Below, one piece after another: positions 1 to 8,232 of a stretch of DNA of 63,591 nt. The DNA is taken from assembly GCA_016934395.1 (NCBI GenBank), contig JAFGSZ010000046.1, positions 1 to 63,591 on the forward strand, read 5' to 3'. Source of the DNA: Bacteroidales bacterium (lineage in GTDB: Bacteria > Bacteroidota > Bacteroidia > Bacteroidales > UBA10428). Position numbers and translations under genes: made by a program. Position 1 is the stretch's first letter. The number at the start of each line of letters is the position of its first letter. Below the pieces are notes generated by a model. The model was not told the origin of the DNA and made no database searches. It worked only from the letters and a program-made list of their open reading frames with translations.

Positions 1-96
1 CTTATAAAAAATAGAGATTCAGAGTATCAAAAAACAAAGTCTGATATTTTATGCATTTCTTTGTAATTTTATTCCGGCAACACAAATTTTATTCGA

Positions 97-1665
97 ATGG
101 AATATAAGTTTGACTTTTTAGTAATAGGATCCGGATTAGCCGGGGCAAGTTTTGCACTCAAAGTGGCTGATTATGGTAAAGTAGCCATACTTTCAAAAGA
201 TGTATTAGAAGAGACAAATACAAGTTATGCACAGGGTGGGATTGCTGCTGTAACTTATGAGCCAGATACATACAAAAAGCATATTGAAGATACACTTATT
301 GCAGGTGATGGATTATGCAATGCTGAAATTGTTGAAATGGTTGTGAAAGAGGCTCCCAGACAAATCCAGCAGCTTATAGACTGGGGGGCAAGGTTCGATA
401 AAAAATCAAGCGGAAAATTTGATCTGGCTAAAGAAGGAGGACATTCAGAATACCGGATTTTACATCACAAGGATAACACCGGGAATGAAATTCAGCATGC
501 CCTTGTCAATAAAATTAAAAGCCATCCGAATATATCTGTTTTTGAGAATTTTTTTGCTATTGATCTCATTACACAACACCACCTCGGAAAACTGGTTAAA
601 AGGATTCATGACAATACAGAATGTTATGGAGTGTATGCATTTGATCTTAAGAAAAAAGAAATTCATACCTTCTTATCTAAAATTACGATGGTAGCAACCG
701 GAGGAACCGGGAACCTGTATTCTACAACCACCAATCCTGTTATCGCTACAGGCGATGGAATTGCTATGGTGTTCAGGGCAAAAGGCACAATGGAAAATAT
801 GGAGTTTGTTCAGTTTCATCCTACCTCATTATATAATCCTGATGAAAGACCATCATTTTTAATTACTGAGGCCATGCGGGGATTTGGCGGCGTTTTAAAA
901 ACCCAGGATGGAATTGAATTTATGCATAAATATGATGATAGAGGTTCACTGGCTCCCAGAGATATTGTAGCCAGGGCTATCGATAATGAAATGAAAATCC
1001 GCGGTGAAGATTTTGTGTATCTCGATTGCACTCACCTGGATTCAAATAAACTAATCGAACATTTCCCAAACATTCATGAAAAATGCCTGTCTATTGGAAT
1101 TGATATAAGAAAAGATAAAATTCCGGTGGTACCGGCGGCCCATTATTTATGCGGAGGGATAAAAATTGATAAAAACGGACAAACCTGGATCCATCGCTTA
1201 TATGCAGCAGGCGAAACGGCATCTTCGGGGCTGCATGGCGCTAACAGGCTGGCATCAAATTCCCTTCTTGAAGCTATTGTATTTGCCGACAGGGCAGCCA
1301 AAGATGCAGTATCAAAAATCAATTCCATAAAGTTTCAAAAAGATATTCCAAAGTGGTACGACAAGGGTACCACCCATCCGGAAGAAATGGTGCTGATTAC
1401 CCAAAATTACAGGGAAATGCAGCAAATTTTTAGTAATTATGTGGGTATTGTGCGTTCGAACCTGAGGTTAAAAAGGGCCATGGACAGGCTGGAAATTATT
1501 TATAAGGAAACTGAAGAATTGTACAGAAAATCTAAAATATCGAAACAACTCTGTGAGCTGCGGAATTTAATTAATGTGGGTTACCTGATTATTAAAATGG
1601 CCCAGCGGCGGGAAATGAGCATTGGTTTGCATTATACTATTGATTATCCACCAAAAAAGAAGTAA
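97..1665 (+). CDS. nadB: L-aspartate oxidase NadB
   Basis: Cytosolic FAD enzyme that oxidises L-aspartate to iminoaspartate, the first step of de novo NAD synthesis; NadA then uses the product. The 522-aa protein begins with a Rossmann FAD motif GSGLAG (residues 11-16). The succinate dehydrogenase/aspartate oxidase signature SYAQGGIAA follows at about 43-51, and the C-terminal FAD-contact segment GLHGANRLASNSLLEA near residue 385 is intact. Length is normal for NadB. The shorter C-terminus and lack of Fe-S partner genes separate it from SdhA, which is encoded at 11.7-13.7 kb. nadA and nadC are not in the window. The ATG at 97 fits the family start. Identification is confident. Confidence 0.95.
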   Translation: MEYKFDFLVIGSGLAGASFALKVADYGKVAILSKDVLEETNTSYAQGGIAAVTYEPDTYKKHIEDTLIAGDGLCNAEIVEMVVKEAPRQIQQLIDWGARFDKKSSGKFDLAKEGGHSEYRILHHKDNTGNEIQHALVNKIKSHPNISVFENFFAIDLITQHHLGKLVKRIHDNTECYGVYAFDLKKKEIHTFLSKITMVATGGTGNLYSTTTNPVIATGDGIAMVFRAKGTMENMEFVQFHPTSLYNPDERPSFLITEAMRGFGGVLKTQDGIEFMHKYDDRGSLAPRDIVARAIDNEMKIRGEDFVYLDCTHLDSNKLIEHFPNIHEKCLSIGIDIRKDKIPVVPAAHYLCGGIKIDKNGQTWIHRLYAAGETASSGLHGANRLASNSLLEAIVFADRAAKDAVSKINSIKFQKDIPKWYDKGTTHPEEMVLITQNYREMQQIFSNYVGIVRSNLRLKRAMDRLEIIYKETEELYRKSKISKQLCELRNLINVGYLIIKMAQRREMSIGLHYTIDYPPKKK

Positions 1666-1840
1666 TTTATTTATTTTTTGAAAACCAAATAAATCTATTT
1701 ATTTACTCATATAACTTAATCGTTGGAAAAAAATGTTATTGGTATAATATTTGTGTATTAAAAGAATCCGGAGCTCTGTGTTCCCTAACGATCAGTTAAC
1801 CAGTTAGGAGTAATATTGTATAGCCTAAATTTAAGTAACC

Positions 1841-3319
1841 ATGAAAAACAATTTTTTCGTTATTTGTTTATTGGTACTATTATGTGATGTTCCCTCTGTT
1901 TTTAGTCAATCTGAAATAGACTTTGATCTTTCGAAGTATAAACTGCCGGATTTAAAAAGGCACCAGCTTGATATGAATTTTAATTTTTCAAACGGATTTT
2001 CAAAAAAAAATGAAAATCGTTATGATACAGTTTCCATTGATAGAAAGAATATTTTCATCAATGGTCTGATATCTCCAACATATTCTTTCTATAAAAATTC
2101 TGAACGATATCAAAGCCTCCAATCTGTTCAGTTTAAAATTAACCCAAGATTATATCAAAATGAAGGATATTCGGATGAAAGTAATTCAAATTACTTAACA
2201 TATAATATGATAATACATTCTGAGAATCGGTTTTTTGTTACTAACAAATTTTTTCTAGAAATGGACTTAAATTTAAATTCATTTATAGATCACACAAAAA
2301 ATTCAACGATTTATGACGAAAATATATATAACTATAACTATTATAAACGAAAATATAATTTTATAAATGATCAAATTAACATTGAAACTCCCGTACTGGC
2401 CGGGATAGGAAGAATCGAACAGATACAGGACGCTAGGCTTGCTGTGTATATTTTAGATGATTTATTAAAAGCAAATATACTGGACCGAACACCCACTGAA
2501 GGAGAAATTCTCGAATTTTCAGCTTTAATTTCAACAATTAAAAATGAACGGTTTTTTGATTCCAGAAATAAAAAAATGTATGAAATACAACAGGTGGATT
2601 CCTTTTTACAAAGCCGTAATTTAATTAAAGATCCCGGGGCTGTTTATTTTACCTCAGTTTATGATAATTGGGAATATTCTTCTGGTCCTTTTAGAGAAAC
2701 CGGTAGTCGACTTTCAGTGGGATTGTCTCCAGGATATGATTATATCTATGAAAGTGACGATTATAAATATTTTTTTTCTAACCCTGATTCAACAAGTGAA
2801 GAATTTTGGAAACATAAAAATAATGAAAAATTTTTGGGGATAATAGTTAATTATATCTACTCTAAACCTATAAAGTTGTATTGGCAATTAGAATTTATAT
2901 GTAATAATAAGTATATATTAGGAGATTCGGAAACTAATGAAGCAGTTCCAGATGGTTCATCAATAATGGTGGAGTCTAATATTTCGGAGATTATTAATCA
3001 GACTTTTTTAAATCTAAATTACTATCCAAATTCCAGAACGTATTACAAATTTTTTATAGAGAGCAGCTTTATTAAATCGATAATTGATTATGAAGAAGCA
3101 GATAGGAATCAAAAAAATCAATTTTATGTACTCAGTTTAGGCACAGATTTTTATTATTACATCTCTCCGCGGTTAAAATTGAAATCCAATCTTCGAATTT
3201 ACAATAAATGGGGGAAACGGAGTTATTATGATCCAACTGATCATATTGATTATAATAAAATTAATTCTAATGAATTGAATTATCAAATAGCCGCATCTTT
3301 GGTGTATAGTTTTATGTAA
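1841..3319 (+). CDS. Hypothetical exported protein, probable outer-membrane beta-barrel
   Basis: I do not recognise a family. The 492-aa product starts with a signal peptide (hydrophobic stretch about residues 4-18, cleavage probably after the VFSQ at 20-23). The mature part is rich in Tyr, Phe, Asn and Ser, with alternating polar and aromatic residues, and it ends in an aromatic-terminated strand (YSFM). That is the usual look of a Bacteroidota outer-membrane barrel. A central stretch (about 170-250) is more helical and charged. The gene is noticeably AT-rich compared with nadB. It stands alone, with 175 bp before it and about 245 bp after it. It could be a porin-like or surface structural protein; no function is claimed. 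Confidence 0.7.
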   Translation: MKNNFFVICLLVLLCDVPSVFSQSEIDFDLSKYKLPDLKRHQLDMNFNFSNGFSKKNENRYDTVSIDRKNIFINGLISPTYSFYKNSERYQSLQSVQFKINPRLYQNEGYSDESNSNYLTYNMIIHSENRFFVTNKFFLEMDLNLNSFIDHTKNSTIYDENIYNYNYYKRKYNFINDQINIETPVLAGIGRIEQIQDARLAVYILDDLLKANILDRTPTEGEILEFSALISTIKNERFFDSRNKKMYEIQQVDSFLQSRNLIKDPGAVYFTSVYDNWEYSSGPFRETGSRLSVGLSPGYDYIYESDDYKYFFSNPDSTSEEFWKHKNNEKFLGIIVNYIYSKPIKLYWQLEFICNNKYILGDSETNEAVPDGSSIMVESNISEIINQTFLNLNYYPNSRTYYKFFIESSFIKSIIDYEEADRNQKNQFYVLSLGTDFYYYISPRLKLKSNLRIYNKWGKRSYYDPTDHIDYNKINSNELNYQIAASLVYSFM

Positions 3320-3582
3320 AGAATTAAACCTAAGTAAAAAATTATATTCTTTTTTCAGATATTTTTAAGTCAGAGTTCTGATTGTAATTATCCTCAATCG
3401 TATATTTGAAAGTCTCGGATTACTTATAATATAAATTAACATCTGATTAAGAGAGTATTAAATAAATAGTTTATTTCAATATTAATTTTGGTGAATGTAT
3501 AATAGATGTCATAAAACACGTCATTTTTTCTATAATCCCTAAAAAGAGGTATATTTAATTTATTTTGAAAACATTCAGCACT

Positions 3583-3822
3583 ATGGTTAGTTTTAAAAAG
3601 AAAAAAGGATATTTAAAATCGAATATTGTCAGGGCAATAACTTTTTATATTATCAGCGCCTGTATTTTTGCCAGTATTTTTGCCAGCATTCTTGCCATCT
3701 GGAATTTTGCCAACCCTGATATTTTCTGGAGGCTGATTGCTACATTTGCAGTTATAGGCTTGGGGAGTGCCATATTTGCTATGGTTAATGGTATTTTTGG
3801 AATTGAGGAATCAGACAAATAG
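3583..3822 (+). CDS. Small two-helix membrane protein of unknown function
   Basis: About 79 residues from the ATG at 3583. A TTG at 3565 would add six residues and lies about 15 nt after an AAAGAGG-like sequence, so the start is uncertain. A lysine-rich N-terminus (KKKKG) precedes two hydrophobic helices, about 18-42 and 51-73, and an acidic tail follows (EESDK). The lysine cluster suggests the N-terminus is cytosolic. Three near-identical 12-bp units (3662-3697) encode the FAS-IFAS-ILA part of helix 1. No family is recognised. It stands alone between the barrel gene and dusB. Confidence 0.6.
   Translation: MVSFKKKKGYLKSNIVRAITFYIISACIFASIFASILAIWNFANPDIFWRLIATFAVIGLGSAIFAMVNGIFGIEESDK
3662..3697 (+). 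repeat. Three tandem 12-bp units inside the small membrane protein gene
   Basis: Units gtatttttgcca (3662-3673), the identical gtatttttgcca (3674-3685) and gcattcttgcca (3686-3697) lie head to tail. They are in frame, so each adds four hydrophobic residues to transmembrane helix 1. Confidence 0.8.
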
Positions 3823-3855
3823 ATTTTTACACTTTATCATTTCTGTGAAAATGAA

Positions 3856-4845
3856 TTAGAAGGTGCTGTATTGAATCCTTATTTTTTCAAGAAGCTCATT
3901 TATTTCCTCAATATCAAGAGATGTAAGTAATTTCAATCGGATTTCCCTAAAATGCGGAAGGCCTTTAAAATAATTTGAAAAGTGCCGGCGCATTTCATAA
4001 ATGCCGCGATCCCCATCCTTGGTTTCCAGGGAACGGATAAAATGTTGTTTTGCCAGATCAACCTTTTCGGGCAATGTTAGTGGCAGCATCTTTTCACCGG
4101 TTTCTAAGTACGTTTTTATTTCTTTAAAAATCCAGGGCCTGCCCACAGCTGCCCGGCCAATCATAATTGCGTCAACACCCCAGGTGTCAAAAGCATATTT
4201 GGCTTCTTCGGCATTCGTAATATCGCCGTTTCCAATAATTGGGATAAACATCCGTGAGTTGTTTTTTACCTTGCCAATGAGTGTCCAGTCTGCCTCGCCT
4301 TTGTACATTTGTGCCCGGGTGCGCCCATGAATGGTTAGTGCTTTAATGCCAACATCCTGCAGACGCTCGGCAATTTCGACAATATTTTTATGCTCTGCAT
4401 CCCATCCCAAACGTGTTTTTACGGTTACAGGTAGAGAGGTAGTTTTTACAATGGCTTCGGTCATCTGTATCATCAGGGGGATGTTGTTTAGCATACCGGC
4501 ACCTGCTCCCCGGTTGGCAATTTTTCGAACGGGACAGCCAAAATTTATATCGATTAATTCGGGCTTTGCCTGCTCGGCAATTTTTGTAGCTTCAACCATA
4601 GCATCGATCAGATGACCGTATAATTGGATTCCTATAGGGCGCTCGTAATCAAAAATATCAAGTTTTTGTACACTTTTTTTCCCGTCCCGGATCAATCCGT
4701 CGGATGAAATGAACTCTGTATACATTAAATCAGCTCCAAAATGTTTACAGATATACCGGAAAGACGGATCGGTAATATCCTCCATGGGTGCCAGCAATAG
4801 TGCCTTTTCCTTCAGTTCTAATGTGCCGATTTTAAACAAAGCCAA
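3856..4845 (-). CDS. dusB: tRNA-dihydrouridine synthase, DusB-like
   Basis: FMN- and NADPH-dependent enzyme that reduces uridine to dihydrouridine in tRNA D-loops. The 329-aa TIM-barrel protein shows the APMEDITD start of strand 1, the catalytic-Cys motif INFGCPVRK (Cys about residue 104), the VKTRLGW segment, the HGRTR motif and GNGDI, and it ends in the small helical domain. No ATG lies near the expected N-terminus. The reading frame opens with TTG at 4845, with a second TTG two codons later, and the first ATG is inside APMED, too late. A TTG start is therefore inferred. The gene is divergent from the CPBP protease gene, 44 bp away. Confidence 0.92.
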   Translation of the reverse strand: MALFKIGTLELKEKALLLAPMEDITDPSFRYICKHFGADLMYTEFISSDGLIRDGKKSVQKLDIFDYERPIGIQLYGHLIDAMVEATKIAEQAKPELIDINFGCPVRKIANRGAGAGMLNNIPLMIQMTEAIVKTTSLPVTVKTRLGWDAEHKNIVEIAERLQDVGIKALTIHGRTRAQMYKGEADWTLIGKVKNNSRMFIPIIGNGDITNAEEAKYAFDTWGVDAIMIGRAAVGRPWIFKEIKTYLETGEKMLPLTLPEKVDLAKQHFIRSLETKDGDRGIYEMRRHFSNYFKGLPHFREIRLKLLTSLDIEEINELLEKIRIQYSTF

Positions 4846-4855
4846 AAATATTCGT

Positions 4856-4863
4856 TAATTTTG
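4856..4863 (+). promoter_or_regulatory. Candidate -7 box TAATTTTG for the CPBP protease gene
   Basis: TAATTTTG matches the Bacteroidota TAnnTTTG element, 27 nt before the ATG at 4890. No good TTTG -33 box is visible; the nearest is TTTA at 4831-4834, so this is a weak call. Confidence 0.4.
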
Positions 4864-4889
4864 GCGCAAATTTATCAAAAATAACCTGT

Positions 4890-5822
4890 ATGCGCCTGTT
4901 AAATTTTTATAATAGTCATCCGGCCACAAAACTCTTAGTATCTTTTTTTTTCATCCTGCTGGGTTTTATATCTTTTTTTATCCTGTCGGTATTTCTTGCC
5001 ATTCCTTTATTTAAAATCGATTTACCTACGGCCCTCCAATGGCTGGCCGGGAATTTTCCTATGGAGGATATCAGGATACTCCGGTATTTTCAGATAATAC
5101 AATCAATTGGCATGTTTGTTATCCCGCCTTTTATAATAGCATGGATGATCTCTGCAAATAGCTATAATTATTTATTTCTTAAAGAGAAGCCTGAATGGAA
5201 AACAGTAATTCTGGTAATTCTTTCTATGATTGTTGCTTTACCGCTTATTAATTTTATTGCTGAGTTAAATTCAAAAATGATTTTACCTGATCAGCTTGTC
5301 GGTCTTGAAGAGAAGCTGAAACAACTTGAACAAACAGCACAGGAACTTACCGATAAATTTCTCTATGATCTCTCACTTGGAGCATTAATTGCGAATATTT
5401 TTATGATTGCCATAATCCCGGCTATTGGCGAGGAGCTAGTTTTCAGGGGAATAATACTTCGAATATTTACAGAATGGACAAAGAATAAACATCTGGGAAT
5501 TATAATTTCTGCCTTGTTATTCAGTGCCTTTCATTTGCAATTTTATGGATTTGTCCCCAGGTTCTTGCTCGGATTATATTTCGGGTACCTTTTGTTTTGG
5601 ACAGGAACAATGTGGATACCTGTTATTGCGCATTTCACAAACAATCTTAGTGCAGTTTTGTACTATTATTTTTATGGAAAAGAAACACTCAATAGTCATC
5701 CTGATGATATTGGAACCGGGGCAGATACTTTATATTATTTAGTAATGAGTATTATTGTTTTTACTGTAATAACCTACATAATTTATAATCGTGAAAAAAA
5801 CAGAAAACCTCTAAATACTTAA
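4890..5822 (+). CDS. CPBP family intramembrane glutamic endopeptidase
   Basis: Polytopic inner-membrane protein of 310 aa in the CPBP (CAAX protease/bacteriocin-processing, ABI) family. Eight or so hydrophobic segments are visible. The conserved EExxxR motif is GEELVFRG at about residue 180. The second motif is the FSAFHLQFYG helix (His about 217), and the third is AHFTNNL near 251; these supply the catalytic Glu and His residues. Members cleave within membranes or act in peptide and bacteriocin processing, but the substrate cannot be told from sequence. Its 3' end overlaps the convergent hypothetical gene by 12 bp. Confidence 0.85.
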   Translation: MRLLNFYNSHPATKLLVSFFFILLGFISFFILSVFLAIPLFKIDLPTALQWLAGNFPMEDIRILRYFQIIQSIGMFVIPPFIIAWMISANSYNYLFLKEKPEWKTVILVILSMIVALPLINFIAELNSKMILPDQLVGLEEKLKQLEQTAQELTDKFLYDLSLGALIANIFMIAIIPAIGEELVFRGIILRIFTEWTKNKHLGIIISALLFSAFHLQFYGFVPRFLLGLYFGYLLFWTGTMWIPVIAHFTNNLSAVLYYYFYGKETLNSHPDDIGTGADTLYYLVMSIIVFTVITYIIYNREKNRKPLNT

Positions 5823-6530
5823 GTTTTCATTTTTTAATTCCTTAATTTCATTTTTTCGGTAAACATATACTAATCCATATAATTTAGATTTTTCTCTTTT
5901 TTGAACGGGGGAAAGGTTTTTAAATGATTCTTCCACTTCGTTCCAGATGCTTACTATAAGTTCATCGGCTTGTTTTCTCAGGTTAATGAGATGCTCCTGG
6001 GCACGGGTAAAATTTTTCTGAAGCATTTTCTGAAATTTATAAGCTTCCAGAAATTTTTCATAACGGACTTTTACCAAAGCAACAGTTGGATTTGTAACAG
6101 GACTAAGGCCTTTGGAAGCTCTCAGGCTTTCACCAAGAATAAGTTTTTCGCCCCATTTAATAATATCATGTTCTGAATTTAAATTGGGAAGCTTATTTTC
6201 ATATTCGGTCATACCAAACAATTTTCTGTCTGATGCAGGTAAATCTCCCCGGTATATGGCCATATTAACTACCTGAATGAAATGCGATATGTAAAGCCTG
6301 GCTTTTTTATTTATTTTCAGATAATCCTTGCTTTTTTGAGTCTGGTTCGAATATGCCTGTTTACTTTCAAATATGGCTTTTTCAAATGCCGGCAAAAATG
6401 AATGAATTTTGTTTAGGGTTACCTGCGAGTATGCTAACTTAAATGGAGGAAGTTCTTTACCTTTAGCAAACGCAGCTCGCAGTGCTTTTAAGCGGGCAGC
6501 ATCTGTATTTGGAAGTCTTCGATATGGCAT
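5811..6530 (-). CDS. Hypothetical protein, helical, unknown function
   Basis: 239 aa with no signal peptide and no membrane helix, rich in Lys, Glu and Leu and predicted to be largely helical. The N-terminus MPYRRLPNTDAAR is followed by helices containing KAREKxFAKGKELPPF-like charged segments. A coiled-coil-like stretch (about 165-225) contains NEVEESF and YVYRKNEIKELKNE. I recall similar proteins with this N-terminus as uncharacterised in Bacteroidota, but I cannot name a domain. It is transcribed towards the CPBP gene and overlaps its end by 12 bp. No neighbouring gene suggests a role. Confidence 0.7.
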   Translation of the reverse strand: MPYRRLPNTDAARLKALRAAFAKGKELPPFKLAYSQVTLNKIHSFLPAFEKAIFESKQAYSNQTQKSKDYLKINKKARLYISHFIQVVNMAIYRGDLPASDRKLFGMTEYENKLPNLNSEHDIIKWGEKLILGESLRASKGLSPVTNPTVALVKVRYEKFLEAYKFQKMLQKNFTRAQEHLINLRKQADELIVSIWNEVEESFKNLSPVQKREKSKLYGLVYVYRKNEIKELKNENLSI

Positions 6531-6705
6531 AGTAATTATTTGAAATGCATATGATCAAGACTAATTCTGTACGAATATAACAATAATGCATGAAAATACA
6601 AGTATATTCGCAATTAAAATATCAGTTATTTTATTTAATTTTTTGGAATTTTGTATTTATTGTATTTTTATTAATTATGTTAACTCTTTATTAAAAATAA
6701 AAACA

Positions 6706-8091
6706 ATGTTTAACGCTGCTATCTACGAAAAACGACGAAGTGACCTTATCAGCCAATTTAAAGAAGGAGTATTATTATTTCTGGCGAACGGTGAAGTGCC
6801 AATGAATTATCCTGCCAATACATACAGATTCAGGCAAGACAGCACCTTTTTATATTATTTTGGTTTGGATATACCCGATCTTGCTGTAATAATTGATATT
6901 GATAAAAATGAAGTTATAATTTATGGTGATGAACCGAATATGGATGATATTATTTGGATGGGTGATAAGCCGGGAGTAAAAGAGTTAAGCAAGAGGGTTG
7001 GTATTGAAGTTACAAAACCCTTTGAAAAGCTGGCTGGCGATCTTTGTAAATCTATCGGAAAAGGCAGAAAAGTACATTATTTACCTCCATATCACGAAGA
7101 AAAGAAAAAATTAACGGCATTTCTGCTTGATTTAAAATATCAGGAAATTGACAAATATGTGAGCGTTGACCTTATTAAAGCTGTTGTAAAACAACGTGCT
7201 GTTAAAAAGGAAGAGGAAATTATGGAAATGGAATCAACTCTTAGTGAAGTAACTTTTGATATGCATGTTACAGCCATGAAAATGGCAAATGAAGGCGTAT
7301 ATGAATATCAAATTGCCGGGGCGATAAAGGGCATTATGCTTCAGAAAAACCGGATGCTTCCCTATCCGGTAATTTGCACAGTACATGGAGAAACATTACA
7401 TAACAATAATTACGATAATAAACTGAAAAAGGAGCAAGTTCTGCTGGTTGATGCCGGGTCGGAGAGTATATTACATTATGCTACAGATATTACCCGCACA
7501 ACGCCTGTTGGCAGAAAATTTTCAAACCGACAAAAAGAAATTTATACTATCGTACTCGAATCACAATTAAAAGCAATTGATTTAATAAAACCCGGAACAG
7601 ATTATAAATCTATTCATCTTGAAGCAGCCGGAATTATGGCAGAGGGATTAAAGCAAACTGGAATTATTAAAGGAAATATTGATGATGTAGTTGCCCAGGG
7701 TGCACATGCTTTATTCTTCCCTCATGGACTGGGACATTTAATAGGTCTTGATGTTCACGATATGGAAAATCTGGGAGAAGATTATGTGGGATACGATGAA
7801 AAAGTTTTACGAAGCATGCAGTTTGGACTGGCATATTTACGCTATGGGAAAATCCTGCAGCAGGGTAATGTTATTACTGTTGAACCCGGCATATATTTTA
7901 TTCCGGCTTTAATTGAACAGTGGAAAGCAGATAAAAAATTCTCTGATTTTATTGATTACTCAAAGCTCGAAAAGTATATGGATTTTGGGGGCATTCGTAT
8001 TGAAGATAATATTTTGGTAACTGATAAAGGGCATCGGATTCTTGGAAAACCTATCCCAAAATCGATTGATGAGATTGAAAATATAGCCTAA
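6706..8091 (+). CDS. M24 family metallopeptidase, aminopeptidase P-like
   Basis: Removes N-terminal residues preceding proline (Xaa-Pro aminopeptidase type) using two divalent metals. I take the ATG at 6706 (461 aa); the frame is open upstream to 6586, but that part encodes a Phe/Ile-rich segment unlike the family. The N-terminal creatinase-like domain starts YEKRRSDL. The pita-bread domain carries all five metal ligands: the two Asp in VDAGSES and TDITR, His in PHGLGHLIG, and Glu in VEPGIY and GIRIEDN. A second M24 gene lies at 14.5 kb. The protein is cytosolic, and the gene stands alone. Confidence 0.9.
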   Translation: MFNAAIYEKRRSDLISQFKEGVLLFLANGEVPMNYPANTYRFRQDSTFLYYFGLDIPDLAVIIDIDKNEVIIYGDEPNMDDIIWMGDKPGVKELSKRVGIEVTKPFEKLAGDLCKSIGKGRKVHYLPPYHEEKKKLTAFLLDLKYQEIDKYVSVDLIKAVVKQRAVKKEEEIMEMESTLSEVTFDMHVTAMKMANEGVYEYQIAGAIKGIMLQKNRMLPYPVICTVHGETLHNNNYDNKLKKEQVLLVDAGSESILHYATDITRTTPVGRKFSNRQKEIYTIVLESQLKAIDLIKPGTDYKSIHLEAAGIMAEGLKQTGIIKGNIDDVVAQGAHALFFPHGLGHLIGLDVHDMENLGEDYVGYDEKVLRSMQFGLAYLRYGKILQQGNVITVEPGIYFIPALIEQWKADKKFSDFIDYSKLEKYMDFGGIRIEDNILVTDKGHRILGKPIPKSIDEIENIA

Positions 8092-8156
8092 AATTTAATT
8101 TCTTATTATTAAATTGTCGTTTTGTAAAATACTTTAACACGATCTTAACATCGTCA

Positions 8157-8188
8157 TTTTCCGTATTTAATATTATCTTTTATCTTTG
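8157..8188 (+). promoter_or_regulatory. Candidate promoter for the DUF5916 gene
   Basis: TATCTTTG (8181-8188) is a perfect TAnnTTTG -7 element. TTTT at 8157-8160, 20 bp upstream, stands in for the TTTG -33 element. It is 44 nt before the ATG at 8233. Confidence 0.5.
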
Positions 8189-8232
8189 CCCCACATTTAG
8201 GTTGAAAAGTTTTTATTTTGATTGATATTGCT

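Noticed and set aside
3460-3476. AAATAAA-TAG-TTTATTT hairpin
   Set aside because: All A-T 7-bp pairing in a very AT-rich gap; likely chance.
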